Positions 32,086-41,096 of a stretch of 48,688 bases of DNA are shown in pieces. The notes beneath the pieces are model-generated. The model did no database searches and had not been told where the DNA came from. It saw only the letters and a program-made list of their open reading frames with translations. This DNA is from Flavobacteriales bacterium UBA1958 (GTDB taxonomy: Bacteria; Bacteroidota; Bacteroidia; Flavobacteriales_D; Sanyastnellaceae): NCBI GenBank assembly GCA_002336675.1, contig DDEI01000005.1, positions 1-48,688 of the forward strand, written 5' to 3'. The position numbers and the translations under genes are program-made. Numbering within the stretch: the first letter of the stretch is position 1; every line of letters begins with the position of its first letter.

Positions 32086-32520
32086 TTATTTTTTTGGTGC
32101 AGGAGTTAGCGGAGATTCCAAAGTGTTACTCTCAGGATTTGCAGCCTTCCCAAAAACTTGCTGGAGTAATGTTCCCTCATTTCTAAAGCGCTCTTTTAAA
32201 TAATAGCCTTCTTTACCGCAGTTCATCTTAAACTTAGAATAAATAGACACCTTAGTATCTGGATGTATTTTCAGCATAAAATAAAGCAGAGAATCTTTGG
32301 GGAGATTAGCCTCTAAGGAGGCTATAGAATCTGCCATACTTTCCACGTTCATGCTCTTTTCCGTAAAGGATAAGGAACCCAAAGAGTCTATTTTGAAAAA
32401 CGAAAGAGAATTTAAAACCTCGTCCTTAGACGAGGTTTTGTTGTCTGATTTTTTTTCTTCAGAGGTGCTGTAACAACTGAATAAGAGCACTGAGCAAAGA
32501 GCAAATGCAATGATTTTCAT
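32086..32520 (-). CDS. Lipoprotein of unknown function
   Basis: The 144-aa lipoprotein has signal peptide MKIIAFALCSVLLFSC (Cys 16), then a Ser/Lys/Asp-rich spacer (YSTSEEKKSDNKTSSKDE) and a small domain (FFKIDSLGSLSFTEKSMNVESM, SLLYFMLKIHPDTKVSIYSKFKMNCGKEGYYLKERF) and a Pro-rich tail. I know no family for it. Its ATG overlaps the stop of the M1 aminopeptidase gene by 1 nt (TAATG), so translation is coupled, and a partner role in the same periplasmic process is likely. Confidence 0.75.
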   Translation of the reverse strand: MKIIAFALCSVLLFSCYSTSEEKKSDNKTSSKDEVLNSLSFFKIDSLGSLSFTEKSMNVESMADSIASLEANLPKDSLLYFMLKIHPDTKVSIYSKFKMNCGKEGYYLKERFRNEGTLLQQVFGKAANPESNTLESPLTPAPKK

Positions 32521-34391
32521 TACTTCGTTAGTAAATCATCCATCGTTTCTATGGCTACACTGTGGTAATTAGGTCTAGCTTTCTTGTAAATCTCTCTAGC
32601 TAAAGCTATTCTTCCAGTCTCTTTGAATGCTTTGTAAAGAGGAGTAAGGAATTTTCTTCTTCCTACAGAAACTAAGAATTTATCGGCTCTATTAAATGAA
32701 GCCTCATAGTCTCTATAAATACTCTGCTCTAACCATTCGAACAGCACTTCGTTATTTCCAATGTTCGTGATGTCAAAAGCCGCATCTAACTTCGTCATAA
32801 ACGGAGCTTTTAATGCTTCAGGGAGTTGGCTTAAGAATCTTACTTTCTCTTGGTATTTCCATTCTCCCCATGGGATAGTAGAAACAGTAGAATCATCAGT
32901 CATAGAAGCCGCTAAGGCATCCACCTTAGTCATCTTATCTGAGTCTATTTTAGGCATATTGGCAGGAAGTCCTTTTCCATAAATCCACGCCTGTATATCG
33001 AGCTCTTTAGCTTCCTCTTCAGAAAGTAGGTTCGCCATTAAGTAATCGATGAATCGCTCTGTATCCATCACCTGAAAAGAATGCGCAGTGAAGTAGTCCT
33101 TTAAGAATTTATCGAATCTCTCTCTACCTAGTTTCTCTTCCATTAGACGTAAGAAAAAATATCCTTTGTCATAGGCTATGGCAGTCATTCCATCATCAGG
33201 ACTTCTTCCTGCTAAGCTTAATTTAAGCTCTGTATCTTCAGGGTTATCTCCACTTAGAATTTCCTCGTTTTCAGATATAAGTCCCTGTTGAGAGAGAAGT
33301 GCCAGCATCTCAGAATACTCTCTTCCGTAGACAGCCTCCATAATTCTCATTTCGAAGTAAACCGTGAATCCTTCATTCAACCAGAAATCATTCCAAGTAG
33401 AATTGGTTACCAAGTTTCCGCTCCAGCTATGCGCTAGCTCATGGGCTATAAGAGAAGTTAACGATCTGTCACCAGCTATAATAGTAGGCGTAGCAAAAGT
33501 CAATCTAGGATTCTCCATCCCACCAAAAGGGAAGGCTGCAGGAAGTACGATTACATCATACTGATCCCAGACATATTTACCGTAAAGTTTTTCAGCTTCT
33601 ACCAGCATTTCATCCATCTCTTGGAATTCATAATGAGCAGCTTCTATCATGTCTGGTACAGCGTATACACCAGTTCTGTCTCCTATAGCTCTATATTCCA
33701 CATCTCCCACGGCCAAAGCCAATAAGTAACTAGGAATAGGCTGGTCCATTTTAAACGTATACACACCAGTATCATTTTTCTCTGTGGGATTCTCAGCACT
33801 CATTAGCGCTAGCAAATCTTTTCTCACTTTTACAGTAGCATTATACGTGTATCTAACTCCAGGACTATCCATACAAGGAATCCATGTTCTAGCTAGTATT
33901 GCTTGACTCTGAGAGAACAAGAATGGCTTTTCACCATCTACCCATAGCAGCGCTCCAGCGTCTGGGCTGGTTTTATAAGCTACGGTAACCTGCTTGGTCT
34001 CAGCAGAAATAGGAATAGTCAGTGCGCGACCTAACAAAGGGTTGTCTTCTCCTAACTCGAATGCCGATTCTTTTCCGTCTACAGTTATTTTATAATCCGT
34101 TAAATCTTTCACATCAAAGATTACTTTCTTGGCGTCATCCGCATTGGTCAAATCGAAGGTAGCAGTAGCCGTAATGATTCTAGTTTTGAAGTCTACTTCT
34201 GCGTCCCATGATAAATGCTTCACACGACTTTCATTCGGTGCAGAGTGCGAGTGATGATCTTTCACTAGTTTGTTCATAGCTATTCTTTTTTGGATATTGG
34301 TTTTATCTTCTTTTTTATCAGACACTGAACAATGGCTGAATACCAGCACTATAGCACATAATGCTGCCAATAGAGAATTCGATGTTTTCAT
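32520..34391 (-). CDS. M1-family aminopeptidase (LTA4-hydrolase-like), exported
   Basis: The ~623-aa zinc aminopeptidase takes N-terminal residues from peptides. I chose the ATG at 34391 because it opens a signal peptide MKTSNSLLAALCAIVLVFSHC; the TTG at 34421 adds ten atypical residues. The Cys at ~21 with CSVSDKK suggests a lipoprotein. Domain order is: N-terminal beta saddle, catalytic GGMENPRLTFATPTII (~290), HELAHSWSGNLVTNSTWNDFWLNEGFTVYFE (~317-348, HExxH-18-E) and a C-terminal helical-repeat part. LTA4H-like features are the GGMENP plus WNDFWLNEG block. Downstream lipoprotein is coupled. Confidence 0.94.
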   Translation of the reverse strand: MKTSNSLLAALCAIVLVFSHCSVSDKKEDKTNIQKRIAMNKLVKDHHSHSAPNESRVKHLSWDAEVDFKTRIITATATFDLTNADDAKKVIFDVKDLTDYKITVDGKESAFELGEDNPLLGRALTIPISAETKQVTVAYKTSPDAGALLWVDGEKPFLFSQSQAILARTWIPCMDSPGVRYTYNATVKVRKDLLALMSAENPTEKNDTGVYTFKMDQPIPSYLLALAVGDVEYRAIGDRTGVYAVPDMIEAAHYEFQEMDEMLVEAEKLYGKYVWDQYDVIVLPAAFPFGGMENPRLTFATPTIIAGDRSLTSLIAHELAHSWSGNLVTNSTWNDFWLNEGFTVYFEMRIMEAVYGREYSEMLALLSQQGLISENEEILSGDNPEDTELKLSLAGRSPDDGMTAIAYDKGYFFLRLMEEKLGRERFDKFLKDYFTAHSFQVMDTERFIDYLMANLLSEEEAKELDIQAWIYGKGLPANMPKIDSDKMTKVDALAASMTDDSTVSTIPWGEWKYQEKVRFLSQLPEALKAPFMTKLDAAFDITNIGNNEVLFEWLEQSIYRDYEASFNRADKFLVSVGRRKFLTPLYKAFKETGRIALAREIYKKARPNYHSVAIETMDDLLTK

Positions 34392-34467
34392 AAGCTTATT
34401 TCGATAATTTAAAGTGTGCAATTTAGTGATTACTCTTGCTTGATTTTAATCGTTCCTTTTCTAGACT

Positions 34468-36291
34468 CTAGATAGACTGCAGGTCTACTAAGTTCTTATA
34501 CACGCCATCTTTAGTTAAAAGCTCAGCATGGGTTCCTTGTTCAGCTATTCCTCCATCTTTTATTACGAGTATTCTATTGGCCTTTTGTATAGTGCTAAGT
34601 CGGTGGGCTATTACTAGAGAAGTTCTGTTCTGCATTAGGTTATTAATGGCATCCTGAACTAATTTTTCACTCTCAGTGTCCAGTGCAGATGTAGCTTCAT
34701 CTAAGATAAGAATAGGAGGGTTTTTGTACACTGCCCGCGCTATAGAGAGGCGCTGTTTCTGACCGCCAGAAAGCCTGCTTCCAGATTCACCCACGTTGGC
34801 GTTCGTCTCACCGTCCATGTCTTTAACGAACTCCTGCGAATTGGATATTTCTAATGCCTTTTTAAGCTTGACTTCGTCTATATCTTGGTGGCCTAAGGCT
34901 ACATTTTTTCTCACCGAATCATTAAAGAGGATAGAGTCCTGAGTGACTATTCCCATAGCCGCTCTTACGCTTTTAGTCTTTAATGATTTTATAGGTTTGC
35001 CGTCTATAAGGATTTCCCCTTCTGTTACCTCATAGAATCTAGCCAGTAGATTAGCCAGTGTTGATTTCCCGCCTCCGCTTGGGCCTACTAGTGCTATGGT
35101 TTCTCCCTTCTTTATGGTAAGATTTAACCCCTGAATGAATTTTTCTGTACCATAAGAAAAGCCCACGTTTTTAAATTCTATTTGATCACTAAACGTATTC
35201 ATTTCAGTAGCATCGGGTGAATCTTTAAGGTGGTCTATAGAATCCGTTATTTCTCTAATTCTATCTAAAGAGGCTGCTCCCTTATTTAGCTTGAAAAATG
35301 AATTGCTAAGCTCTTTGGCAGGTTGAAGGATTTGACTAAATAGGACCAGGTAGCTAATAAAGAACTTGCCATCCAGTGCATTGGAATCGTCTAGTACGAT
35401 ACTTCCGCCTATGTAGAGCACCACTGCGATTACGAGAAAAGAGAGTGTTTCACTAAAAGGAGAGGAAAGGTACTCCCGCTGGTAAAGCTTCTTCATGAGC
35501 TTGGTGAATATACCGTTGGTCTCGTCAAATTTCTCTTTGAAAGCGTCTTCAGCGTTAAACGCTTTAATGATTCTCGTTCCCGAAAGAGTTTCCTCTATGA
35601 CGCTTACGACTTCTCCTAGTCTTACTTTACTCTTCTTGGCCGCTCCTTTTACAGATTTGGCTACTCTAGAGATGAAAAATCCGCTGATAGGGAGGAAAAT
35701 GAAAGCGAAAAGAGTAAGCTCCATATTCATCCAAAACAGCATGGAGATATATAGTATCATAAGAATAGGAGACTTTAACAGCCCGTTAAGTACTCCAACC
35801 GTGGAAATTTCTACTTCATTGATGTCATTGGTTATTCTAGAAATCAAGTCTCCTTTTTTCTCTTCAGAAAAAAAGGAGAGCGGAAGAGAAATAATAGTAT
35901 CGTACATCTCCTTTCGTAAATCCTTTATCACATAGGCCCTGAGAGTGCCTACATTCATTAAAGAAAGGTAAAGCACGGCATTCTTAATGAGCGTATTAGC
36001 TACGATGAACAGGCACACATATACGAGTGTTTGTAGCGGTCCTACTTCTAAAAGAAATGTAGTGAAGTGGTGGTTAAATACCGCCATCCAATAATCTCCA
36101 GAGAAATGATCCAGTTTAGTAGGAAGTGGCTGAATTTCTTTACTCTGCTCGAATAAAATAGTAAGGAAAGGAACGACTGCTAGAAAAGTAAAAATAGACA
36201 GCACTGCGAAAATGATAATGTAGAACACATTGAGAATAACTTTCCCTTTGTAGTTTCTAAGTAGATGCAGTATGTCTTTTATGTTTTTCAT
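34468..36291 (-). CDS. MsbA-type ABC exporter (ATP-binding and membrane domains fused)
   Basis: The 607-aa half-transporter has six membrane helices in residues ~18-320 and an ATPase domain from ~350: Walker A VGPSGGGKSTLANLL (~400), Q-loop IVTQDSILF, signature LSGGQKQRLSIARAVY (~505), Walker B PILILDEATSALD and the H-loop IAHRLST. This is the exporter class of MsbA and lipid/drug flippases, so export of a lipid or hydrophobic compound is likely, but the substrate cannot be assigned by sequence. Its ATG abuts the purB stop exactly, so it is in a transcript with purB, without an evident functional link. Confidence 0.93.
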   Translation of the reverse strand: MKNIKDILHLLRNYKGKVILNVFYIIIFAVLSIFTFLAVVPFLTILFEQSKEIQPLPTKLDHFSGDYWMAVFNHHFTTFLLEVGPLQTLVYVCLFIVANTLIKNAVLYLSLMNVGTLRAYVIKDLRKEMYDTIISLPLSFFSEEKKGDLISRITNDINEVEISTVGVLNGLLKSPILMILYISMLFWMNMELTLFAFIFLPISGFFISRVAKSVKGAAKKSKVRLGEVVSVIEETLSGTRIIKAFNAEDAFKEKFDETNGIFTKLMKKLYQREYLSSPFSETLSFLVIAVVLYIGGSIVLDDSNALDGKFFISYLVLFSQILQPAKELSNSFFKLNKGAASLDRIREITDSIDHLKDSPDATEMNTFSDQIEFKNVGFSYGTEKFIQGLNLTIKKGETIALVGPSGGGKSTLANLLARFYEVTEGEILIDGKPIKSLKTKSVRAAMGIVTQDSILFNDSVRKNVALGHQDIDEVKLKKALEISNSQEFVKDMDGETNANVGESGSRLSGGQKQRLSIARAVYKNPPILILDEATSALDTESEKLVQDAINNLMQNRTSLVIAHRLSTIQKANRILVIKDGGIAEQGTHAELLTKDGVYKNLVDLQSI

Positions 36292-37650
36292 TTATTTGAT
36301 CTCAGGCAGGTATCCAGTATAGTTGTGTGGAGTGATTTTTTTCAACTCTTCTTTTACTTTTTCCGTTATATCTAGCTCGTTTATGAACTCTATCAAGCTA
36401 GCCTGAGTTATTTTATCATTCCTTCTTGTTAGGTCTTTAAGAGCCTCGTATGGTTTAGGGAAATGCTCTCTTCTCAAAATATTTTGGATAGCTTCTGCGC
36501 ATACAGCCCAGTTATTATCTAAATCCCGTTCTAAAGATGCTTTATTTAGTAATAGCTTGTCCATTCCTTTTAACGTAGAAGTGTAAGCTATTAGCATGTG
36601 GCCTAAAGGAACACCTACATTCCTAAGAACGGTGCTGTCTGTAAGATCTCTCTGTAAACGAGAGATTGGAAGTTTGGCGCTAAGGTGCTCTAGTATAGCA
36701 TTGGCCAGTCCTAGGTTTCCTTCAGAGTTCTCGAAGTCTATAGGGTTTACTTTATGAGGCATAGCGCTAGATCCTACTTCACCCTCTTTTATTTTCTGCT
36801 TGAAGTAGTCCATGCTTACATAAGTCCATACATCTCTGTTAAAGTCTATAAGAATGGTGTTTATCCTTTTCATGCAGTCAAATAAAGCAGCTAAATTATC
36901 ATAATGCTCAATCTGGGTAGTGGTTTGTGATCTAGTCAATCCCAGGTTGTTCTCCACGAAATCATTTGCCCATTCTACCCACGGAGTGTCAGGAAAGGTT
37001 ACTTTATGGGCGTTTAGGTTCCCTGTGGCTCCGCCAAACTTGGCCGAGAAAGGAAGTTCTTTTAACTGAGCTACTTGAAGCTGTAATCTCTCTGAGAATA
37101 CGTAGATTTCTTTTCCTAAGGTAGTAGGAGAGGCTGGCTGACCATGAGTTTTAGCAAGCATGGGTATATGCATCCATTCGGTAGCCTTTGCATTTAATGC
37201 CTTTACTATATCTGCAAGAAGTGGAATCACTGTATCGCCTATTCCTTCCATTAGACTGAGCGGAATAGCTGTATTATTTATATCTTGAGAAGTAAGCCCG
37301 AAATGCACAAACTCTCTTACTGCTTCAAGGCCGAGATCATCTACACGTTTTTTTAAAAAGTACTCAACTGCCTTTACATCGTGATTGGTAGTACGCTCCG
37401 TGGTTTTCACTTCTTCTGCATCGGCTAAAGAGAAATCAGTAACCGCATTTCTAAGAGAAATCTTAGACTCATCAGAGAGTTCGGGAAATTGCTTTAAGCC
37501 TGTCTCAGACAGTTTGATAAAATACTCAACCTCGATGTGTATTCGGTACTTAATTAGCGCATATTCAGAGAAATAATAGCTTAGACTTGAAGTTTTACTT
37601 TGATATCTTCCGTCTACAGGAGTTGTGGCTGTGAGTGGAGTTAAATCCAT
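36292..37650 (-). CDS. purB: Adenylosuccinate lyase
   Basis: PurB cleaves adenylosuccinate to AMP and SAICAR to AICAR in purine synthesis. The 452-aa protein shows the fumarase/aspartase superfamily features: TTNHDVKAVEYFLK (~90), HFGLTSQDINNTA (~120, catalytic-type His/Ser segment), KTHGQPASPTTLGKE (~165) and the signature GSSAMPHKVNPIDFENSEGN (~290). It is the long PurB type (as in E. coli), with the final EITPHNYTGYLPEI-like end. A -7 box lies 28 nt upstream. purC, the preceding pathway step, is 5 kb away on the same strand. Confidence 0.97.
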   Translation of the reverse strand: MDLTPLTATTPVDGRYQSKTSSLSYYFSEYALIKYRIHIEVEYFIKLSETGLKQFPELSDESKISLRNAVTDFSLADAEEVKTTERTTNHDVKAVEYFLKKRVDDLGLEAVREFVHFGLTSQDINNTAIPLSLMEGIGDTVIPLLADIVKALNAKATEWMHIPMLAKTHGQPASPTTLGKEIYVFSERLQLQVAQLKELPFSAKFGGATGNLNAHKVTFPDTPWVEWANDFVENNLGLTRSQTTTQIEHYDNLAALFDCMKRINTILIDFNRDVWTYVSMDYFKQKIKEGEVGSSAMPHKVNPIDFENSEGNLGLANAILEHLSAKLPISRLQRDLTDSTVLRNVGVPLGHMLIAYTSTLKGMDKLLLNKASLERDLDNNWAVCAEAIQNILRREHFPKPYEALKDLTRRNDKITQASLIEFINELDITEKVKEELKKITPHNYTGYLPEIK

Positions 37651-37678
37651 GGATGTGTTTCTAAAAATTTCGAAGATA

Positions 37679-37686
37679 CAAATCTA
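37679..37686 (-). promoter_or_regulatory. purB -7 promoter box
   Basis: The minus strand reads TAGATTTG, an exact TAnnTTTG match, 28 nt before the purB ATG. Confidence 0.55.
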
Positions 37687-37754
37687 TGATTTCTAATGGT
37701 TTTCAGCAGTGTATTTGGTTAACTACCGTTAACAATTATCTTAAAGTTTCCCAC

Positions 37755-38042
37755 TCAATTGAATTTATCTGTTTTCTCATGTAAGAAAACATCCTTCGAT
37801 TTTTTGGCGTGAAATTGAATATTTAAGATTACCTCTTCTACACCTTGTTCGAATAGTGCTGTTTGGATAGCGAGAATTAAGTTTTGTAACGCCTCAAGAC
37901 TTCCTTCCACAACCGTAGAAAAAGGAGTGACTTTATAGCGCAGGCCAGAAGACTGAATAACGGCTATAGCAGTATCTATATGTGCATAGGCAGATTCAGT
38001 ATTGATGGGAATTACCTGAATAGAAAGATTCTGAATGTTCAT
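37755..38042 (-). CDS. MTH1187-type thiamine-binding protein (DUF77)
   Basis: The 95-aa cytoplasmic protein has the ferredoxin-like pattern of the MTH1187/YkoF-like group: LSIQVIPINTESAYAHIDTAIAVIQSSGLRYKVTPFSTVVEGSLEALQNLILAIQTALFEQGVEEVILNIQFHAKK. The Gly-Leu-Xaa-Tyr-Xaa-Val-Xaa-Pro-Xaa-Xaa-Thr-Xaa-Xaa-Glu stretch is the family hallmark. Structural relatives bind thiamine or are suspected to. It follows the dihydrouridine synthase gene by about 30 nt and is likely co-transcribed with it; no thiamine gene is nearby, so the ligand is uncertain. Confidence 0.88.
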   Translation of the reverse strand: MNIQNLSIQVIPINTESAYAHIDTAIAVIQSSGLRYKVTPFSTVVEGSLEALQNLILAIQTALFEQGVEEVILNIQFHAKKSKDVFLHEKTDKFN

Positions 38043-38072
38043 ATGGCAAATGAACTAAATACACCGGAATAT

Positions 38073-39029
38073 CTAGCTACCTTCTAAGCTTTCTTTGAGT
38101 TGATCAAGGTATCTAGAATATTCGTCTAATGTTTTGGATTTTCTTAGCTTTTTAATGATTCTGGTTTCATCTATTAGCCAGCCATGCTCAAGATATTCCC
38201 AATAACTTCCCATTTTTTGGATGATTTGTTTTTCTCCTTTGAGCTTCACGGTAAAATCATCTAGAAGCGTATCGTGGTATTTAAAGAATACTTCTACTGC
38301 ATCCTCGGGATACTCCTCTGTATCTTCTTTTATCATCTGCGCCAGAAACGGGTCTGCTAAAATCCCACGTCCTATCATCCAGTGACCTAAGGAAGGAAAT
38401 CTGCGTTTCAACGCTTTGTAGGTTCCCACAGAGGTTATGTCACCATTGTAATACATCTTATGCCTGGTGGAATCTAAACTGTGCTGAAACGAATCTAAAT
38501 CTACTCCTCCTTTATACAACTGTTTCCCTATTCGGGCATGAATGGCCAAGTTCTTTAATGGAAATTTATCTAGAATAGGCAATACCTCTAAAATTTCTTG
38601 TGCATTGTGGTATCCCATTCTCATTTTCATAGAGACGGTGATGTCTGTCTCTGCGTGAACCCGTTCCAGTATATGTTTTATCCTCTGGGGCTCGGCGATA
38701 AGACCTGAGCCCATAGAGCGGTTTACCACCATAGGATACGGACAGCCTAAATTCCAGTTGAGTTCCTTATAGCCATATTGCTGTATGAATTTTACTACGT
38801 AAATAAATTCATCGGCATTATTGGTCATTATCTGAGGGATAACCTCTAACGTATTATTATTTTTAGGGAGTATATCTGTCGCATAATTAGGCTTTATAAC
38901 TAACTTTCCGTCTAATCGAATATATGGCGAGTAAAACGTATCTATTCCTCCAAAATAATGGTGAAAAGCATTCCTGAACCTAAAATCAGTAAAGCCTTGA
39001 AGAGGAGAGGAGAGTAGGGTAATAGACAT
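38073..39029 (-). CDS. tRNA-dihydrouridine synthase
   Basis: A FMN-dependent enzyme that reduces uridine to dihydrouridine in the tRNA D-loop. I prefer the ATG at 39029 (MSITLLSSPLQGFTDFRFRNAF), since SSPLQGFTD is the usual beginning of the TIM barrel; the ATG at 39059 adds ten residues. Further elements are ELNWNLGCPYPMVVNRSMGSG (catalytic Cys ~105), SMKMRMGY (~135), LAIHARIGKQLY, MYYNGDITS and MIGRGILADPFL. The C-terminal helical domain runs to the end. The DusA/B/C class cannot be decided by eye. Confidence 0.92.
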   Translation of the reverse strand: MSITLLSSPLQGFTDFRFRNAFHHYFGGIDTFYSPYIRLDGKLVIKPNYATDILPKNNNTLEVIPQIMTNNADEFIYVVKFIQQYGYKELNWNLGCPYPMVVNRSMGSGLIAEPQRIKHILERVHAETDITVSMKMRMGYHNAQEILEVLPILDKFPLKNLAIHARIGKQLYKGGVDLDSFQHSLDSTRHKMYYNGDITSVGTYKALKRRFPSLGHWMIGRGILADPFLAQMIKEDTEEYPEDAVEVFFKYHDTLLDDFTVKLKGEKQIIQKMGSYWEYLEHGWLIDETRIIKKLRKSKTLDEYSRYLDQLKESLEGS

Positions 39030-39152
39030 TGAGGTGCGAAAATCGGGGTTTTTATACATTGATCATTTCCAAACTCAATTTTTTTTCCTGGTTCTACTTG
39101 CAACTTTTATAGAAAAACATTCGTCTTCAGAGCGAAACCTTTAAATTAAATC

Positions 39153-40409
39153 ATGAAAAATAAAATATTGATGCCCTATTTGTTATTTGCTATTTGTTTT
39201 ATTATCAATTCTTCATTGATTTCACAGACTTGCTTGCCTGATGGAATTACATTCTACTCCCAGACTGATGTCGCTAATTTCTCTCTTAACTACCCAGACT
39301 GTAATTCTATAGAGGGAAATGTGAAAATTCAAGGAAATATAGATTTCACAGGGTTAGAACAGATTACTACCATAGAAGGGGGTATTATTTGTAACGAATG
39401 TTCGGGGTTCGAAAACTTTCAGGGGTTAAATAACCTCACGTCATTGGGATTCTTGTCTTGGGATGAGGGTGCTAATTTTAGCTTTTCGGGTTTAGAGTCT
39501 CTTGTTCATGTCGGTGAAAGTATATCTCTTGACGAAGCTAGCTTTGATAGTTTCGCTGGAATGAGCGCCTTAGAGACAGTAGGAGGAGACTTCACAATCA
39601 GTGAATGTATATTTGATGCTTTTAATGGTCCTGTGCTTCTAGAGAGTATAGGCGGCAGCCTAATTCTACAAGAGACTTCGGACCTTACGTCTATTAACTC
39701 ATTATCAAACTTAATTTCTATAGGAGATGGATTAGTGATTGACGAGAATGATGATTTAGTAGCTATTATGGGATTAAGCCAGGTAAGTTCTTTGGGTGGT
39801 GAGTTGCATGTTACAGATAACCCTGTTTTAGCTTCATTATCTGGGTTAGATATGATTACATCTATTGGCGGGGATCTCTTTATAGAAGAGTGTCATTTGT
39901 TGGAAAACCTCAATGGATTAGATAATATTATCTCTATGGCTGGTGCTATCTCTATCTCAGAAAATGACAATATCACAGACATATTAGGAATAGCTCAAAT
40001 TAACTCTGAGAGTATTACAGAGCTTCAGATAAACCTTTGTCCTCAACTTTCCTTTTGTTCGGTAGCAAGCGTTTGTGGATTTCTTAATATCAGTACAGAG
40101 TTTTCCTTATTTGGAGAGAATCTAGCGGACTGTAATACACCAGATGAAATTTTGGCCAATTGCGGGTTGAACTCAATTACAGAGGAAGACAATGCAGTCT
40201 TTTCTTTAATGACTAACCAAGTTATCAATGAATTGGTGATCCAATCTAATAAAAAACATGCGTTTATAATTTTGGATTCTATGGGTAGAGTCGTTAGAGA
40301 GTTCGCTCATACAGGAACACCAATAGATGTTTCGGTGCTTTCTGCAGGATCTTATTTCATTCGCGCGGAGGGTATTGAAGGAAAAGCTTTAAGATTTCAG
40401 AAAATGTAA
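39153..40409 (+). CDS. Secreted repeat protein with receptor-L/leucine-rich-like repeats and T9SS domain
   Basis: The 418-aa protein has a signal peptide (MKNKILMPYLLFAICFIINSSLISQ), then about ten repeats of 22-24 residues (e.g. LESIGGSLILQETSDLTSINSLSNL, LISIGDGLVIDENDDLVAIMGLSQV, ITSIGGDLFIEECHLLENLNGLDNI). They resemble the receptor-L-domain / leucine-rich solenoids used as bacterial surface scaffolds. A Cys-rich cap (LCPQLSFCSVASVCGFLN...DCNTPDEILANCG) closes the solenoid. The last ~80 residues, with ELVIQSNKKHAFIILDSMGRVVREF and GSYFIRAEG, form a T9SS sorting domain. It is a single gene on its strand, likely surface displayed. Confidence 0.88.
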   Translation: MKNKILMPYLLFAICFIINSSLISQTCLPDGITFYSQTDVANFSLNYPDCNSIEGNVKIQGNIDFTGLEQITTIEGGIICNECSGFENFQGLNNLTSLGFLSWDEGANFSFSGLESLVHVGESISLDEASFDSFAGMSALETVGGDFTISECIFDAFNGPVLLESIGGSLILQETSDLTSINSLSNLISIGDGLVIDENDDLVAIMGLSQVSSLGGELHVTDNPVLASLSGLDMITSIGGDLFIEECHLLENLNGLDNIISMAGAISISENDNITDILGIAQINSESITELQINLCPQLSFCSVASVCGFLNISTEFSLFGENLADCNTPDEILANCGLNSITEEDNAVFSLMTNQVINELVIQSNKKHAFIILDSMGRVVREFAHTGTPIDVSVLSAGSYFIRAEGIEGKALRFQKM

Positions 40410-40454
40410 AAACTAGTGGTAGTTACCGCTCAGTTTTACAAACAGAATTATAGA

Positions 40455-40487
40455 GAAAAAACCCCTTGATAATTGCAAGGGTTTTTA
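40455..40487 (+). terminator. Intrinsic terminator after the repeat protein gene
   Basis: AAAAACCC(C)TTG and CAAGGGTTTTT form a hairpin with a 7-nt loop and one bulged C, with T-rich sequence after it. Its symmetrical A/T flanks make it usable for the convergent gene too. Confidence 0.85.
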
Positions 40488-40518
40488 TTTTGTAATGGTT
40501 TATGGCGGTAGGATGAAT

Positions 40519-40950
40519 TTATTCTTTACTAAGCCAATCCCTCTTAATTTTTTTCATTCGTCTTTTATTCTTGCCTAAATCGCTATACCCTATTCTAGAT
40601 GCAGATCTAAAGTGGATAAGTTTGGCTTTCGGGTCAATTAAAAACTCTACATCGTCAATAAAAATGCCAAGCTTAGTTATGAACTCATAATGGTAATAAT
40701 TAGATTCTTGTTTAACTAACATAGCGTAATCATAACTAGCAATCAACCTTTCTAGTTTTGTAGCGGCTTGTTTAGTGTCAACTGTAAAACGAATGGGGTC
40801 CACTTTCTTTCTTGAGTTGTCATCTTGTGTGCAGACACAGTTAGGAGATTTAGGGCAAGGTTTTAATTTTTCCACAGGCGATTTGTTTAGGTAGAAAGGA
40901 ACAATTAAAAATGGCCAAATAGTCAGTAAGCCAATAAGGGAAAGTTTCAT
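40519..40950 (-). CDS. DUF1499-domain protein
   Basis: The 143-aa protein has one hydrophobic N-terminal segment (LSLIGLLTIWPFLIVPFYL) that anchors or exports it. The DUF1499 signature is CPKSPNCVCTQDDN with PIRF soon after (~35-55), then YHYEFITKLGIFIDDVEFLIDPKAKLIHFRSASRIGYSDLGKNKRRMKKIK at the end. Members are widespread in bacteria and chloroplasts, with no established function. It stands alone and converges with the T9SS repeat protein. Confidence 0.9.
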   Translation of the reverse strand: MKLSLIGLLTIWPFLIVPFYLNKSPVEKLKPCPKSPNCVCTQDDNSRKKVDPIRFTVDTKQAATKLERLIASYDYAMLVKQESNYYHYEFITKLGIFIDDVEFLIDPKAKLIHFRSASRIGYSDLGKNKRRMKKIKRDWLSKE

Positions 40951-41096
40951 TTAGAAATAGGGGAGTTATTGAAATTGGATTCTGTGAGTTTAATTTTAAG
41001 GGTTAAGCTAATTTCCGGTTTACTTGGTTGTGTGTTGGTCTGTGATATTAATTGTTTGAAGTCAATTTTAATAAGTAGTTTCCATTGAAACTAACT

